From Bergeyella zoohelcum (GTDB taxonomy: Bacteria > Bacteroidota > Bacteroidia > Flavobacteriales > Weeksellaceae), in assembly GCA_030523905.1 (NCBI GenBank), contig JAUNHO010000008.1, positions 1-14,087 on the forward strand: a DNA stretch of 14,087 nucleotides. The letters are read 5' to 3'. The translations under genes and the position numbers were made by a program. Below are positions 6,201-12,447 of this stretch, in pieces; position 1 is the stretch's first letter; the number at the start of each line of letters is the position of its first letter. The notes below the pieces were generated by a model, which searched no databases, was not told the origin of the DNA, and worked only from the letters and a program-made list of their open reading frames with translations.

Positions 6201-6998
6201 TTACCAACTTCCTGATGCTCCACCACCGCCGAAGCCTCCAAAACCGCCTCCGCCAAAACCACCAAAACTGCCACCACCGCCGAAGCCTCCGCCACGGCTA
6301 CTGCCCCCCATAGGAAAAGTGAAACAACCACCTGGATAAGAACGGCGACCGCGTCTGGTAAGAACCTCGTCATCATTATGATAATCATCATCATTAGAGT
6401 TTTTGGCGACTAAAATAATGAACGCCAAGACCAATAAAATCACAATGAAAACCACCAACACATCAGGCTCATCATCTTCGCTACTCTTTTTTATCGGCTT
6501 GAATTTCCCTTGTACGGTTTCCATCAAAGCGGTAGTTCCTGCGTCTATACCATTGTACCACAAGCCCTTTTTGAAATTAGGCGTGATGATATAATCTATT
6601 ATCTGTCCCGCTACCGATGCGGTGAGATATTGCTCCACATCTCGCCCCTGCTGTATGCTCATTGTGCGATCTTCAGTAGCGACAAGGAGGACAATCCCGT
6701 TATTCACTTCCTTATGCCTTATCCCCCATTTTTCACCAAATTGCCACGCTACAAAATTGGCATCTTCACCATTGGTAGAGGGGATAATAATCACCGCTAT
6801 CTGTACCGAAGTAGAATCTGAAAACTTAATCAGTTTTTCATTAAGCGAGTTTTTTTCGTGCGAAGACAATAGATTAACTTCATCATAAACAGGATAAAGC
6901 ACGGCAGGTTTCTCTGGCACTTCGTACTGAGCCAAAACAAAAACACAAGTGAAAACACTAATGAAATACAGCAACTTTTTAGGAAAATGTAATTTCAT
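6201..6998 (-). CDS. Secreted, membrane-anchored TPM-domain protein with Gly-rich tail
   Basis: A 265-residue protein. A signal peptide (1-23, ending VLA before QYEVPEKP) is followed by a TPM domain (about 32-165), with VYDEVNLLSSHEKNSLNEKL, VQIAVIIIPS, WGIRHKEVNNGIVLLVA and IQQGRDVEQYL. One transmembrane helix spans about 180-198. A cytoplasm-sized tail is Gly/Phe-rich (about 231-262) and ends GGGASGSW, the ending often seen in this YgcG-like family. TPM (TLP18.3/Psb32/MOLO-1) domains have been tied to phosphatase activity and to photosystem II repair in plants, but the bacterial role is unsettled. The start overlaps the end of the upstream TPM gene by 20 bases, so translation is probably coupled. 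Confidence 0.88.
   Translation of the reverse strand: MKLHFPKKLLYFISVFTCVFVLAQYEVPEKPAVLYPVYDEVNLLSSHEKNSLNEKLIKFSDSTSVQIAVIIIPSTNGEDANFVAWQFGEKWGIRHKEVNNGIVLLVATEDRTMSIQQGRDVEQYLTASVAGQIIDYIITPNFKKGLWYNGIDAGTTALMETVQGKFKPIKKSSEDDEPDVLVVFIVILLVLAFIILVAKNSNDDDYHNDDEVLTRRGRRSYPGGCFTFPMGGSSRGGGFGGGGSFGGFGGGGFGGFGGGGASGSW
6220..6290. repeat. Exact 20-bp direct repeat within the Gly-rich tail
   Basis: CCACCACCGCCGAAGCCTCC occurs at 6220-6239 and again at 6271-6290, 51 bases (17 codons) apart and in frame. It encodes part of the repeated GGFGGGG tail of the TPM protein. Recombination or slippage between the copies would change the tail length without a frameshift. Confidence 0.8.
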
Positions 6999-7407
6999 TG
7001 GGCAATTCGTTTTTATTTTCTCCTTTTATAGGGAAATGTTTTTTTAGTTTACTACCTGTTTTTTCTATCGCCAAAGCCAGTGCTTCATAATATTTTTTCT
7101 GGGCAAAACCTTCTGTAATTTCATCGTGAAGCGTATCCCAAAAATTTTGTTTCACTTTCTGATGAATCCCTTCATCTCCGATAATCGTAAGGTATTTTTG
7201 CTGAAAATTAATGTGAAACAGCACGGCATTCAATTCTGCGGTTTTACCTTTACAGAGCGAAACGAACTCATCAAAAGCCACCTGTGCGTTATTCTCTTGG
7301 GTATTAGAATCTATATGCACATGGATTTCGCCCGTAGATTGCTCCTCTGCAAGGCGAATACACTCCACTAGGGAGGTCATCTCTTTATCCGTCAGAAAAT
7401 TATTCAT
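6979..7407 (-). CDS. Cytoplasmic TPM-domain protein
   Basis: A 142-residue protein when started at the ATG at 7407 (MNNFLTDKEM). A longer open frame reaches 7488, but its extra 27 residues are polar and unlike the family and would overlap lemA heavily. The chosen ATG overlaps the lemA stop region (ATGAATAA), a classic coupling arrangement. The TPM domain fills the protein: EECIRLAEEQSTGEIHVHI-like start, LFHINFQQKYLTIIGDEGIHQKV and a C-terminal helix FAQKKYYEALALAIEKTG. There is no signal peptide and no membrane segment, in contrast to its downstream partner, so the operon makes one internal and one exported TPM protein. Function is unknown. Confidence 0.85.
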   Translation of the reverse strand: MNNFLTDKEMTSLVECIRLAEEQSTGEIHVHIDSNTQENNAQVAFDEFVSLCKGKTAELNAVLFHINFQQKYLTIIGDEGIHQKVKQNFWDTLHDEITEGFAQKKYYEALALAIEKTGSKLKKHFPIKGENKNELPNEITFS

Positions 7408-8011
7408 TGGTAAAAACTTTCGGTGCTTTTTCTGCTCCTGCCTCTGCCTTGAAATAAGGTTTTTCTCTCTTGTTAAAGAATCCTGCAAGGATATTATTAG
7501 GAAACTGAAGCACCATATTATTATAGCCTTCCACCGCTGTGTTGTAATTCACTGTTTCCGCTCGTATGCTATTTTCTATCGCTGTGTATTCTCGTTGGAA
7601 ATTGATGTATTGCTGGTCGGCTTTCAAATTAGGATACTGCTCTACCACCGCCATCAATCGGCTCAACGCCCCTGAAAGTTCGCCCTGTGCCGCTTGGAAT
7701 TTTGCCAAATCTGCCTCGGTCAAATTAGTAGGGTCTATGGTTACAGAAGTCGCTTTAGAACGGGCTTCTATCACCTGTGTGAGTGTTTCTTTTTCAAATT
7801 TGGTATAAGACTTTATGGTGTTTTCCAAATTCGGAATTAGGTTCGCTCTTTTCTGATAAACCGTTTCCACATTAGACCATTTTGCATTCACATTTTGCTC
7901 TTCCTTCACAAAACCATTGTAGGAATTTTTGCCCCAAAAGAACAAAATAACGCCAAAGAACAAAAGCACCGCAGCAAACACCGCGATTGCCATACAACCT
8001 TTATTTTTCAT
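7400..8011 (-). CDS. LemA family protein
   Basis: A 203-residue protein with a short N-terminus and one membrane helix (about 7-27). The conserved LemA helical domain follows: GFVKEEQNVNAKWSNVETVYQKRANLIPNLENTIKSY, VIEARSKAT, GALSRLMAVVEQYPNLKA and FQREYTAIENSIRAETVNYN, ending in the AVEGYNNMVLQFPNNILAGFF region. LemA proteins are membrane-anchored helical bundles of unknown biochemical role. In many Bacteroidota lemA is followed by TPM genes, exactly as here, suggesting a shared envelope function. It is the first gene of the three-gene operon and has its own promoter in the divergent region before folA. Confidence 0.95.
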   Translation of the reverse strand: MKNKGCMAIAVFAAVLLFFGVILFFWGKNSYNGFVKEEQNVNAKWSNVETVYQKRANLIPNLENTIKSYTKFEKETLTQVIEARSKATSVTIDPTNLTEADLAKFQAAQGELSGALSRLMAVVEQYPNLKADQQYINFQREYTAIENSIRAETVNYNTAVEGYNNMVLQFPNNILAGFFNKREKPYFKAEAGAEKAPKVFTNE

Positions 8012-8034
8012 CTGTATAAAAATTTAATTTCCGC

Positions 8035-8042
8035 CAAATATA
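8035..8042 (-). promoter_or_regulatory. -7 box of the lemA-TPM operon
   Basis: Minus-strand TATATTTG (plus 8042-8035) matches TAnnTTTG exactly and lies 24 bases upstream of the lemA ATG. No clear TTG -33 element is seen at the usual distance. It faces away from the folA promoter box 12 bases further right. Confidence 0.5.
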
Positions 8043-8054
8043 CAAATATTATGC

Positions 8055-8062
8055 TAAATTTG
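8055..8062 (+). promoter_or_regulatory. -7 box of folA
   Basis: TAAATTTG matches TAnnTTTG exactly and ends 18 bases before the folA ATG. The -33 region is not obvious. Together with the oppositely oriented lemA box it makes the 69-base gap a compact divergent promoter. Confidence 0.5.
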
Positions 8063-8080
8063 TAAAAATTTTAGAAATAA

Positions 8081-8572
8081 ATGACCACAATAGTCGTAGC
8101 CATAGGGCAAAATAATGAGATTGGTAATGATAACCAACTGCTTTGGCATCTACCCAAAGACCTAAAACACTTCAAGGAACTCACCAGCGGAAACCCTGTA
8201 ATAATGGGTAGAAAAACCTACGAGAGCATAGGAAAACCACTCCCAAACCGCACCAACATTGTGGTGAGTAGAAAAAATGACTGGTTTGAGGAAGGGATTT
8301 TAATCGTAGGAAGCCTAAAAGAGGCCTTGAAATTCGCAAAGAAAATCAGTGAGGATATTTTCATAATTGGTGGTGGCAATATCTACGAACAAACCATTGA
8401 TATAGCTGATAAACTGGAAGTTACCCTCGTAGAGCATACCTTTCCTGCCGATACTTTTTTCCCTAAAATCAATGAAAGTATTTGGCAAAAAACCAATGAA
8501 ATCTTCATAGAAAAAGATGAAAAAAACGAGTACGATATGCGTTTTCAAACTTTTGAAAGGGTGAAAAACTAA
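8081..8572 (+). CDS. folA: Dihydrofolate reductase
   Basis: A 163-residue protein of standard bacterial DHFR length. It shows the full motif series: IVVAIGQNNEIGNDNQLLWHLPKDLKHFK (catalytic acid in the LPKDLKHF helix, Trp-containing Met20-type loop), NPVIMGRKTYESIGKPLPNR, NIVVSR, and the NADPH-binding IFIIGGGNIYEQ. The enzyme reduces dihydrofolate to tetrahydrofolate with NADPH for thymidylate and purine synthesis. No thyA is adjacent here, though thyA often neighbours folA elsewhere. The start is the first ATG behind the promoter box. Confidence 0.98.
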   Translation: MTTIVVAIGQNNEIGNDNQLLWHLPKDLKHFKELTSGNPVIMGRKTYESIGKPLPNRTNIVVSRKNDWFEEGILIVGSLKEALKFAKKISEDIFIIGGGNIYEQTIDIADKLEVTLVEHTFPADTFFPKINESIWQKTNEIFIEKDEKNEYDMRFQTFERVKN

Positions 8573-8614
8573 AACAGCATCTATAATATTTATAAAAAAA
8601 TCATCGGAAAATAT

Positions 8615-8622
8615 TATATTTG
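8615..8622 (+). promoter_or_regulatory. -7 box upstream of the TPR protein gene
   Basis: TATATTTG followed by CACC is a textbook Bacteroidota -7 box, 18 bases before the ATG at 8641. It suggests that the gene is not solely dependent on folA transcription. A TTG -33 element is not evident. Confidence 0.55.
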
Positions 8623-8640
8623 CACCACTAAAAGAATGAT

Positions 8641-9210
8641 ATGAATAAATATATAAAACTTGTAATCGCGGCGATACTCATTGGTTTGGGTATTTATATG
8701 ATGTTTTTTACCAGAAGTCTCGGCTGGGGGATTGTGGTTTTTCTGCTTTCTGCCTTTCCTATTTTGCTCTATTTCAAAAATGAATATATCTTACTGGCTT
8801 TCTGGCAATTAAGAAAACAAAATATGAATAAAGCTAGTGATTATCTATCTAACATCACTAATTTTGAATCGCAATTACACAAATCTCAATACGGATATTT
8901 CCACTATCTACAAGGGCTTTGTTTGGGGCAAGATAGCCCTGCAAAAACCGAATCTTTTATGAAAAAAGCATTGGAGTACGGACTAAATATGAAGCACGAT
9001 AGGGCTTTGGCAACGCTCAATTTGGCTGCGGTGGCAATCGCAAAAGGTAGAAAACAAGAAGGACAAAAACTATTGGAAGAAGCAAAAAAACTGGATTCTA
9101 CTGGTATGATGACCGACCAAATAAAAATGATGAAAGAGCAACTAAAAATGCCATCTATGCAGAAACATCTGCACAATCCTAATATGAGACACAGAGGAAA
9201 ATTCTTCTAA
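8641..9210 (+). CDS. Inner-membrane TPR-like protein
   Basis: A 189-residue protein with two closely spaced membrane helices (about 6-22 and 28-45), then a helical soluble part. The latter reads as two to three degenerate TPR-type helix pairs (about 50-75, 84-117 and 120-152), with A-x-x-x-x-x-x-A-L style repeats such as ESFMKKALEYGLN and RALATLNLAAVAIAKGRKQEGQKLLEEAKKLD. The C-terminus is Met/Lys/His-rich. TPR domains bind partner proteins, but nothing shows the partner here. It is conserved-hypothetical in character, with its own promoter box and a strong terminator directly after it. Confidence 0.78.
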   Translation: MNKYIKLVIAAILIGLGIYMMFFTRSLGWGIVVFLLSAFPILLYFKNEYILLAFWQLRKQNMNKASDYLSNITNFESQLHKSQYGYFHYLQGLCLGQDSPAKTESFMKKALEYGLNMKHDRALATLNLAAVAIAKGRKQEGQKLLEEAKKLDSTGMMTDQIKMMKEQLKMPSMQKHLHNPNMRHRGKFF

Positions 9211-9216
9211 AAACAC

Positions 9217-9251
9217 AAATCCCCTTACCGAGATTGGCAAGGGGATTTTTT
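9217..9251 (+). terminator. Strong terminator between convergent genes
   Basis: A 10-bp perfect stem, AAATCCCCTT (9217-9226) and AAGGGGATTT (9239-9248), ends in a run of six T residues (9246-9251) on the plus strand, 6 bases after the TPR gene stop. On the minus strand it is followed by a broken T-run, so it may also stop the leftward transcript ending at 9263. Confidence 0.88.
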
Positions 9252-9262
9252 ATGATTTATCA

Positions 9263-9931
9263 TCAGATTTCTTTATAAAACATTTGTAGAAATTTAGCAA
9301 ATGAGGTTTCTAGCAAAATGAAATCTCCTGTCTTGAAAACCAAACCACCATCGCCGTTTTCATCTGGTTTTAGACCGCTTTTCAGATAGGCAAAATACTG
9401 GGCAGGTTGCTGGGGTTTATACTCAAAATTGATTCTTGCTCCCAAGATCTTTTTTGTAGAAATATAGTTTTCTCTCCGCCCTTCATCTATCTTTAATTTC
9501 AGATAAGTGCCTATTGGTAAGGTTTTCGTCTCGTCATTTACCTCCAATTCTTGCGTTTTGGATAGATTGAAAACATAGATTTCATTCTGATTTTCCTCCA
9601 CTAATTGCTCCAAGTAATAGAGTTTTATTTTTTTCTCATCAGTAATCACAGGCTTTCCGTACAAATCCGTACTAGTCTGCAAAACATAGGCATTCGCACC
9701 TACCAATTTAGCTTTTTCATAAAACCTTTTGAAGGCTTTTTCAGGGTCTATCAAAACGCCTTTTATCTCTATCTCGCCGAGGCTTTGCAAGGTAGAATCT
9801 ACCTTTTCCATTCTGTAAAGACGCTTGTCTACATTAGCATTTACTTTCCCACCAGAACTCAAATAAATGTCTTGGGCAAAAGTAAAAACCGACGCAAAAA
9901 GCAATAAAAACACCGAATAAAACGCTTTCAT
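9263..9931 (-). CDS. Secreted hypothetical protein
   Basis: A 222-residue protein with a clear signal peptide (1-19, MKAFYSVFLLLFASVFTFA before QD). I do not recognise the family. A segment at about 64-84 (EKAFKRFYEKAKLVGANAYVL) resembles the 'AkxxGANAvv' element found in several small periplasmic and stress-type proteins, but this is only a resemblance. The rest is mixed strand and charged residues, ending in LVFKTGDFILLETSFAKFLQMFYKEI. Its ATG shares one base with the rfbD stop (TGATG), so it is the third gene of a coupled operon. A periplasmic or surface location is inferred from the signal peptide alone. Confidence 0.75.
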   Translation of the reverse strand: MKAFYSVFLLLFASVFTFAQDIYLSSGGKVNANVDKRLYRMEKVDSTLQSLGEIEIKGVLIDPEKAFKRFYEKAKLVGANAYVLQTSTDLYGKPVITDEKKIKLYYLEQLVEENQNEIYVFNLSKTQELEVNDETKTLPIGTYLKLKIDEGRRENYISTKKILGARINFEYKPQQPAQYFAYLKSGLKPDENGDGGLVFKTGDFILLETSFAKFLQMFYKEI

Positions 9932-10797
9932 CAGGATTGAAATTTTAGAATTTTAATACAATCTTCCAAACTATGTTCCCAATGTTTCAGCTCTATTTTG
10001 TAGATATTTTCTATCTTATCAAGGCACATTGTACTGCGTTTTGGTCGCTTTGCAGGAGTAGGATACTCATCGGTAGAGATGGGTTTGAGCCTGATTTTAG
10101 AATCTGAAAATTCTGCAATTTTTTTAGCGAAATCAAACCAAGTGGTTTCAGAATAATTGGAAAAATGGAAAACTCCGTAAGTTTTTGGTTCAAATTCCAC
10201 GATTTTCATTATCGCTTCTGCCAAATCATTCGCATTGGTAGGTTGCCCATATTGGTCTGCCACGATGCTGAGTTCCTCTTTTTGTGAAAATAAATTTAGC
10301 ATTGTTTTTACGAAATTTTTATTAAATTCCGAATACAGCCAAGAGGTACGAATTACAATGGTTTTCGGGTTTAGGTCTAGTGCTAGTTCCTCCCCTTTTC
10401 GTTTAGACTGCCCATAAATACCGATAGGATTGGTAAAATTTTCCTCCTCATACGGAATATTACTTTCCCCATCAAATACATAATCCGTAGAAATATGCAC
10501 CAAAACGGCATTGTGTTTTTTACAATTTTCGGCCAAATTTGCTACGCCATCTGCATTCACAGCAAAGGCTTTTTCTTTTTCGGTTTCTGCCAAATCTACC
10601 GCTGTATATGCCGAGGCATTGATGCAAAAATCTGGCTGATAATCATCAAAATAATCTTCTACGGCGGTGAGGTTGGTGATGTCCAGAGTATCAGAATCTG
10701 TAAAATCAATACTAAAATCAGAGGTGTAATTTTCCGCTATCTTTTGAAGACAATTCCCCAGTTGCCCTCTTCCACCTATTACTAATATCTTTTTCAT
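9931..10797 (-). CDS. rfbD: dTDP-4-dehydrorhamnose reductase (RmlD)
   Basis: A 288-residue protein of the short-chain dehydrogenase/reductase superfamily. The N-terminal Rossmann motif is GGRGQLG (8-14), followed by DITN, the ASAYTAVDLAE stretch, HISTDYVFDG (101-110) and the catalytic YGQSK (128-132, YxxxK). Then come the family's VIRTSWLYSEFNKNFVKTML and DQYGQPTNANDLAEAI. It reduces dTDP-4-dehydro-L-rhamnose to dTDP-L-rhamnose for surface polysaccharide. The usual rfbA/B/C partners are not in the window, so it stands apart from a rhamnose cluster here. The start shares one base with the thioesterase stop (TAATG). Confidence 0.93.
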   Translation of the reverse strand: MKKILVIGGRGQLGNCLQKIAENYTSDFSIDFTDSDTLDITNLTAVEDYFDDYQPDFCINASAYTAVDLAETEKEKAFAVNADGVANLAENCKKHNAVLVHISTDYVFDGESNIPYEEENFTNPIGIYGQSKRKGEELALDLNPKTIVIRTSWLYSEFNKNFVKTMLNLFSQKEELSIVADQYGQPTNANDLAEAIMKIVEFEPKTYGVFHFSNYSETTWFDFAKKIAEFSDSKIRLKPISTDEYPTPAKRPKRSTMCLDKIENIYKIELKHWEHSLEDCIKILKFQS

Positions 10798-11282
10798 TAT
10801 TTTATATTTTTATTTTGAAATCTCAGAACATTAGCCCTTTGTTGGAAATCTTTTTCCTCCAAATCTACCACAAAAGGGCCCCATTCTTTACGCAAATCAT
10901 CAGAAATAATTTCGGATTTTCTAGTCATTAGATTGAAATAAATCACCGTAATCCACAGCACGGCGTGAATGATTTTCTCGTCTTCACTCTTCATCAAAAT
11001 CTCCACTTTAGAAGTTCTTTCGTCCAAGAGAATTGTTTTGCTTGAAACCTTCACTTTCGTTCCGTATCTCACCTCACGGAGATAGGCTATTTCATTCTGA
11101 ATCGCCACCCAAGTGCAACCTGTTTTCTTTGCAAACTCCTCATAAGTATAGCCGAAAAACTCCTGAATATGGTCTTCACGGGCGTTGAGCATATACTCCA
11201 AATATTTCACATTATTGAGATGCCCTAGTGGGTCGCAATCTGCAAAACGCACTGGCACGGTAGTTGTAACTTCTTTTTTCAT
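10797..11282 (-). CDS. Hot-dog fold acyl-CoA thioesterase (4HBT family)
   Basis: A 161-residue protein from the ATG at 11282. The open frame could reach a TTG at 11309, but those nine extra residues lie inside a terminator hairpin, so I prefer the ATG. The core is VRFADCDPLGHLNNVKYLEYM (11-31), the 4-hydroxybenzoyl-CoA thioesterase motif with the likely catalytic Asp17 and the DxxGHxNN pattern. The reaction would be hydrolysis of an acyl-CoA or related thioester, and the substrate is unknown. It heads an overlapping operon with rfbD and a secreted protein. The ATG lies only 15 bases after the end of the preceding operon's terminator, with TATTTTTG ending 4 bases before it. Confidence 0.85.
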   Translation of the reverse strand: MKKEVTTTVPVRFADCDPLGHLNNVKYLEYMLNAREDHIQEFFGYTYEEFAKKTGCTWVAIQNEIAYLREVRYGTKVKVSSKTILLDERTSKVEILMKSEDEKIIHAVLWITVIYFNLMTRKSEIISDDLRKEWGPFVVDLEEKDFQQRANVLRFQNKNIK

Positions 11283-11296
11283 TTTACAAAAATATA

Positions 11297-11324
11297 AAAA
11301 CCGCCCCAATATAAGAGCGGTTTT
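11297..11324 (-). terminator. Terminator of the bamA-ompH-ompH operon
   Basis: Stem AAAACCGC (11297-11304) pairs perfectly with GCGGTTTT (11317-11324) around a 12-base loop. On the minus strand the stem runs into TTTTTATATTTTT, a good U-rich tail. It follows the ompH stop by about 20 bases and lies immediately before the thioesterase start. Confidence 0.8.
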
Positions 11325-11345
11325 GATTATAAATTTAGGTTAATC

Positions 11346-11846
11346 TTACAATCCTAATTCTTTTTTTACAGCTGGTGTAGCATCTGCACCATTTTTATAG
11401 ATAATTGCTGGGTTAGCAGCGTCTAGCACAAACTCCCATCCGTTAGCATCTGCTACTTTCTTGATGGTCTCGTTTAGTTTTTTCTCTATCGGAGCGTATA
11501 AAGAAGTTTGTTTTTCCGCTAAATCTTTCTGTGCCACTTGCTGAATTTGCTGTAATCCTTGGATTTTCTTTTGTAACTCTTGCTCTTTTGCAGTTCTCTG
11601 TGCTTCGGTCAATTTTCCTGCTTCTTTTTGGTATGCTTCTACCTCTGCTTGAAGTGCTTTTTCTTGTTTTTCAATATCTGCACCTTTTGTTTTAGCATAA
11701 GCCTCCAATTGCTCATCTGCTTTTTTCTTCTCTGGCATTACATTCAAGATACCTGCAAGGTCTAGGGTTGCTACCTTCTGTGCTTTTGCCAATCCTACTG
11801 ATGCAAACATTGCTACTGCTGCAAATAATACGCTTAATTTTTTCAT
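11346..11846 (-). CDS. OmpH/Skp-family periplasmic chaperone (second copy)
   Basis: A 166-residue protein with a signal peptide (1-22, ending AKA before QKVATLDL). The OmpH/Skp pattern is clear: a short strand (KVATLDLAGILNVMP), a long charged coiled coil (about 40-115, rich in Lys, Glu, Gln and Ala), then strands with YAPIEKKLNETIKKVADANGWEFVLDAANPAIIY. Skp-type trimers hold unfolded outer-membrane proteins in the periplasm on their way to BamA. It is the last gene of the operon behind bamA and a first ompH, and is followed by a terminator. It is about 17 residues shorter than its neighbour and lacks the Lys-rich tail. Confidence 0.92.
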   Translation of the reverse strand: MKKLSVLFAAVAMFASVGLAKAQKVATLDLAGILNVMPEKKKADEQLEAYAKTKGADIEKQEKALQAEVEAYQKEAGKLTEAQRTAKEQELQKKIQGLQQIQQVAQKDLAEKQTSLYAPIEKKLNETIKKVADANGWEFVLDAANPAIIYKNGADATPAVKKELGL

Positions 11847-11881
11847 AATCGTCTTGTTAAAATATTTAATTTGTTAAAATT

Positions 11882-12433
11882 CTATTTCTTTTTAGTTGTT
11901 TTTGGTTTTGTTTTAGTCTCCTCTTTTTTTAGGAGTACATCTAGCACTTTATCAGTATAGTCATATTTGTTATCCAGAAAAAGTACGCTAGCACTATTAG
12001 TCTTATCAATAACTATGCCGAGAGTGTTTTTTGTGGAAACTGTTTTTATAGCATTCCAAATTTGGTCTTGGAAAGGCTTGGTCAGAGAAGACCTTAAACT
12101 ATTAATCTCTCCATCTGTTCCAAATTTTTTATCTATAAAAGTTTTCACTTTTTTCTCCAAATCCTGAATTTCTTTCTCTCTCTCTTTCAGCTGATTACCC
12201 ACCAAAAGCACCTTTTCATTCTCAAAAGCAGAGCGTTTGGTTTCGTATTCAGATTGTAGTTTCTGTACTTCTTCTTCCCAAGATTTTATTTGAGATTGAA
12301 GTCTTTGCTCGGCATCCTTATACTGAGGCAATTTTGCCAAAATATATTCCGTATCTACCACACCTATTTTCTGTGCTGGAAATAAACCGCACAAAAATAA
12401 GGCAAAAAAGAATATGAACGCATTTTTTTTCAT
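11882..12433 (-). CDS. OmpH/Skp-family periplasmic chaperone (first copy)
   Basis: A 183-residue protein with a signal peptide (1-20, MKKNAFIFFFALFLCGLFPA before QKIGVVDT). The family start IGVVDTEYILAKLPQYKDAEQRL leads into a long coiled coil (about 38-95, WEEEVQKLQSEYETKR and QLKEREKEIQDLEKKV). The C-terminal part is QIWNAIKTVSTKNTLGIVIDK and a final Lys/Thr-rich tail (KKEETKTKPKTTKKK). It lies 14 bases behind bamA, the standard Bacteroidota order bamA-ompH-ompH. A role as periplasmic holdase for outer-membrane proteins is inferred from the family. Confidence 0.92.
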   Translation of the reverse strand: MKKNAFIFFFALFLCGLFPAQKIGVVDTEYILAKLPQYKDAEQRLQSQIKSWEEEVQKLQSEYETKRSAFENEKVLLVGNQLKEREKEIQDLEKKVKTFIDKKFGTDGEINSLRSSLTKPFQDQIWNAIKTVSTKNTLGIVIDKTNSASVLFLDNKYDYTDKVLDVLLKKEETKTKPKTTKKK

Positions 12434-12447
12434 TTTTTTATCTATTT

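Noticed and set aside
7408..7488. Longer N-terminus for the cytoplasmic TPM protein
   Set aside because: The extra 27 residues are Gln/Arg/Lys-rich, lie wholly within lemA, and are unlike the family. The ATG at 7407 overlapping the lemA stop is a better start.
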